From Streptomyces sp. NRRL S-337 (lineage in GTDB: Bacteria; Actinomycetota; Actinomycetes; Streptomycetales; Streptomycetaceae), in NCBI RefSeq assembly GCF_000720175.1, contig NZ_JOIX01000011.1:68942-132941 (forward strand): a stretch of DNA of 64,000 nt. Reading direction: 5' to 3'. Both the position numbers and the translations under genes were made by a program. Shown here in pieces: positions 63,273 to 64,000 of this stretch. Positions within the stretch are counted from its first letter, which is position 1; each line of letters begins with the position of its first letter. Under the pieces are notes generated by a model. That model did not search any database. It was given only the letters and a program-made list of their open reading frames with translations, and was not told where the DNA came from.

Positions 63273-63659
63273 ATGAGGAAGAGCAAGCGGAAGGGAAGGA
63301 CGGAGACGGTCCGTCTGGAACTGTGTGACCTGTGCGCGGCGACATTCGCGGAGAGCGGCGCGGTGCGTGGATATGTGCCCCACTCCTCCTCCGCGAGCTC
63401 GACCAACGACTGGTTCGACGGGCTCCGCCGCATCACCACATGCGGGGCGGAACACTTCACGGTCATCAAAGCACTCTACGAGCAGCGCCCGTTCGTGCAG
63501 GAAGAGCTCTGGGCAGCGAAGATCACCCAGGCCCTGACCGCCAGCCCGCCCGTCCTCAGCATCACGGAACTCGCCTCCCGGACCGGACTGCACGAACCGG
63601 AGATCGAGCGCGCCATCGCCTGGCACAACGAGCGCAGGAGCCCGCGGAGGATGACATGA
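63273..63659 (+). CDS. Small hypothetical protein with a C-terminal HTH-like segment
   Basis: 128 residues from ATG 63273; the frame is open to 63156 without a better start. The product begins MRKSKRKGRTETVRLELCDL and has a C-x-x-C pair (LCDLCAATF), then GLRRITTCGAEHFTVIKALY. The end reads ITELASRTGLHEPEIERAIA, a helix-turn-helix-like pattern, followed by WHNERR. I do not know the family; zinc-binding and DNA-binding roles are only suggestions. IS remnants begin immediately downstream. Confidence 0.6.
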   Translation: MRKSKRKGRTETVRLELCDLCAATFAESGAVRGYVPHSSSASSTNDWFDGLRRITTCGAEHFTVIKALYEQRPFVQEELWAAKITQALTASPPVLSITELASRTGLHEPEIERAIAWHNERRSPRRMT

Positions 63660-63716
63660 CCTCGGCGAAGCCCCGGTGTTCCGCTGGGATGGCGCGTGTG
63701 CCCCGGCCCGAGCCCA

Positions 63717-63902
63717 GGCCCCTTCCGGGCAACCGCAACGGCTGCAAGGCATGGGGGCTGTCCGGCGCCAAGGATGCCGTCGGCAGGACGACGGTGATCG
63801 CGGACGGAGGCTACCGGGACACCGGCCTGGTCATCCCGCACCGCCGCGAACGCGGCCAGGCCAAACTCCCGGACTGGCAAGAGGAACACAACACCTCCCA
63901 GC
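63717..63902 (+). pseudogene. IS5-like transposase fragment interrupted by another IS
   Basis: The plus frame reads LPGNRNGCKAWGLSGAKDAV, then TTVIADGGYRDTGLVIPHRR and GQAKLPDWQEEHNTS. This is the DDE core of an IS5-like transposase including the D-G-G-Y block. It breaks off after HNTS, where the terminal repeat of a second element begins. The 5' half is missing as well. Confidence 0.8.
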
Positions 63903-63903
63903 T

Positions 63904-64000
63904 AAGGGTTGTCCCGTAAATGATCTACGGCATGCTGCTTGAGCAGCTCATTTCTCCGTCATCCGGCCAGGGTGAGGTTGTGCAGGCGGGCGATGCCGAG
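63904..64000 (-). mobile_element. End of an insertion sequence running off the window
   Basis: The boundary GGGTTGTCCCGTAAATGATC at about 63906-63925 looks like the terminal inverted repeat common to many Streptomyces IS elements. On the minus strand, bases 64000-63959 encode LGIARLHNLTLAG and a stop, the usual C-terminus of their transposases. The rest of the element lies beyond the right edge. Confidence 0.75.

Noticed and set aside
1..64000. CRISPR arrays, rRNA or tRNA genes
   Set aside because: No regularly spaced short repeats with spacers were seen, and no tRNA or rRNA pattern was recognised by eye; a covariance-model scan would be the decisive check.

Overview
The window reads as an actinobacterial, almost certainly Streptomyces, chromosome segment. 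G+C and third-position G+C are very high, Shine-Dalgarno sites are AAGGAGG-like, and the regulator families (two AfsR/SARP, a LAL-type LuxR, two GlxA-type AraC) and small protein families (DUF3040, DUF2180, SPW repeat) are typical of the genus. Many gene remnants and IS fragments suggest an accessory or chromosome-arm region.

Region 1 (1-18.2 kb) is a biosynthetic gene cluster that I cannot match to a known product. It carries the full GTP to preQ0 (7-cyano-7-deazaguanine) pathway: folE, queD, queE and queC. Interleaved are four iron-dependent oxygenases of different families (PhyH-like, PF10014/isoleucine-hydroxylase-like, IPNS-like, AspH-like), an ATP-grasp amino-acid-ligase-like enzyme, a SAM methyltransferase, a FemAB/GNAT-like acyltransferase and a second, partial ATP-grasp-like enzyme at the left edge. 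It also holds a decayed LysK-type M20 peptidase and remnants of a dehydrogenase and a LuxR regulator. Two AfsR/SARP regulators are present, one at the right border and one inside. A 65-codon ORF heads the main minus-strand gene run and overlaps the methyltransferase start. I infer a 7-deazaguanine core decorated with, or amide-linked to, hydroxylated amino acids.

Region 2 (18.2-37.9 kb) holds regulators and housekeeping-type accessory genes: a GlxA-like regulator, a LAL regulator, a D-Ala-D-Ala carboxypeptidase, a YVTN beta-propeller protein built of 123-bp repeats, and CorA. It also holds an unusual 1,189-residue fusion of a PutP-like sodium symporter with PAS, GAF, PP2C phosphatase and anti-sigma-kinase-like ATPase domains. 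These are followed by a VOC protein, an alpha/beta hydrolase divergent from an AraC regulator, and a DUF1330 gene divergent from a second GlxA regulator.

Region 3 (37.9-58.4 kb) is dominated by an insecticidal Tc-type toxin locus. One gene encodes a fused TcB-TcC protein (SpvB, FG-GAP, TcdB-middle and Rhs core domains plus a hypervariable effector tail). It is followed by a giant 3,298-residue TcA-like protein. A secreted GH5 endoglycoceramidase-like enzyme lies convergently next to it.

Region 4 (58.4-64 kb) has a truncated metal-ABC permease remnant, a DUF6445-like oxygenase-fold protein, a CobW/COG0523 metallochaperone GTPase and several small membrane or Cys-rich proteins. The right end shows one IS inserted into the remnant of another.
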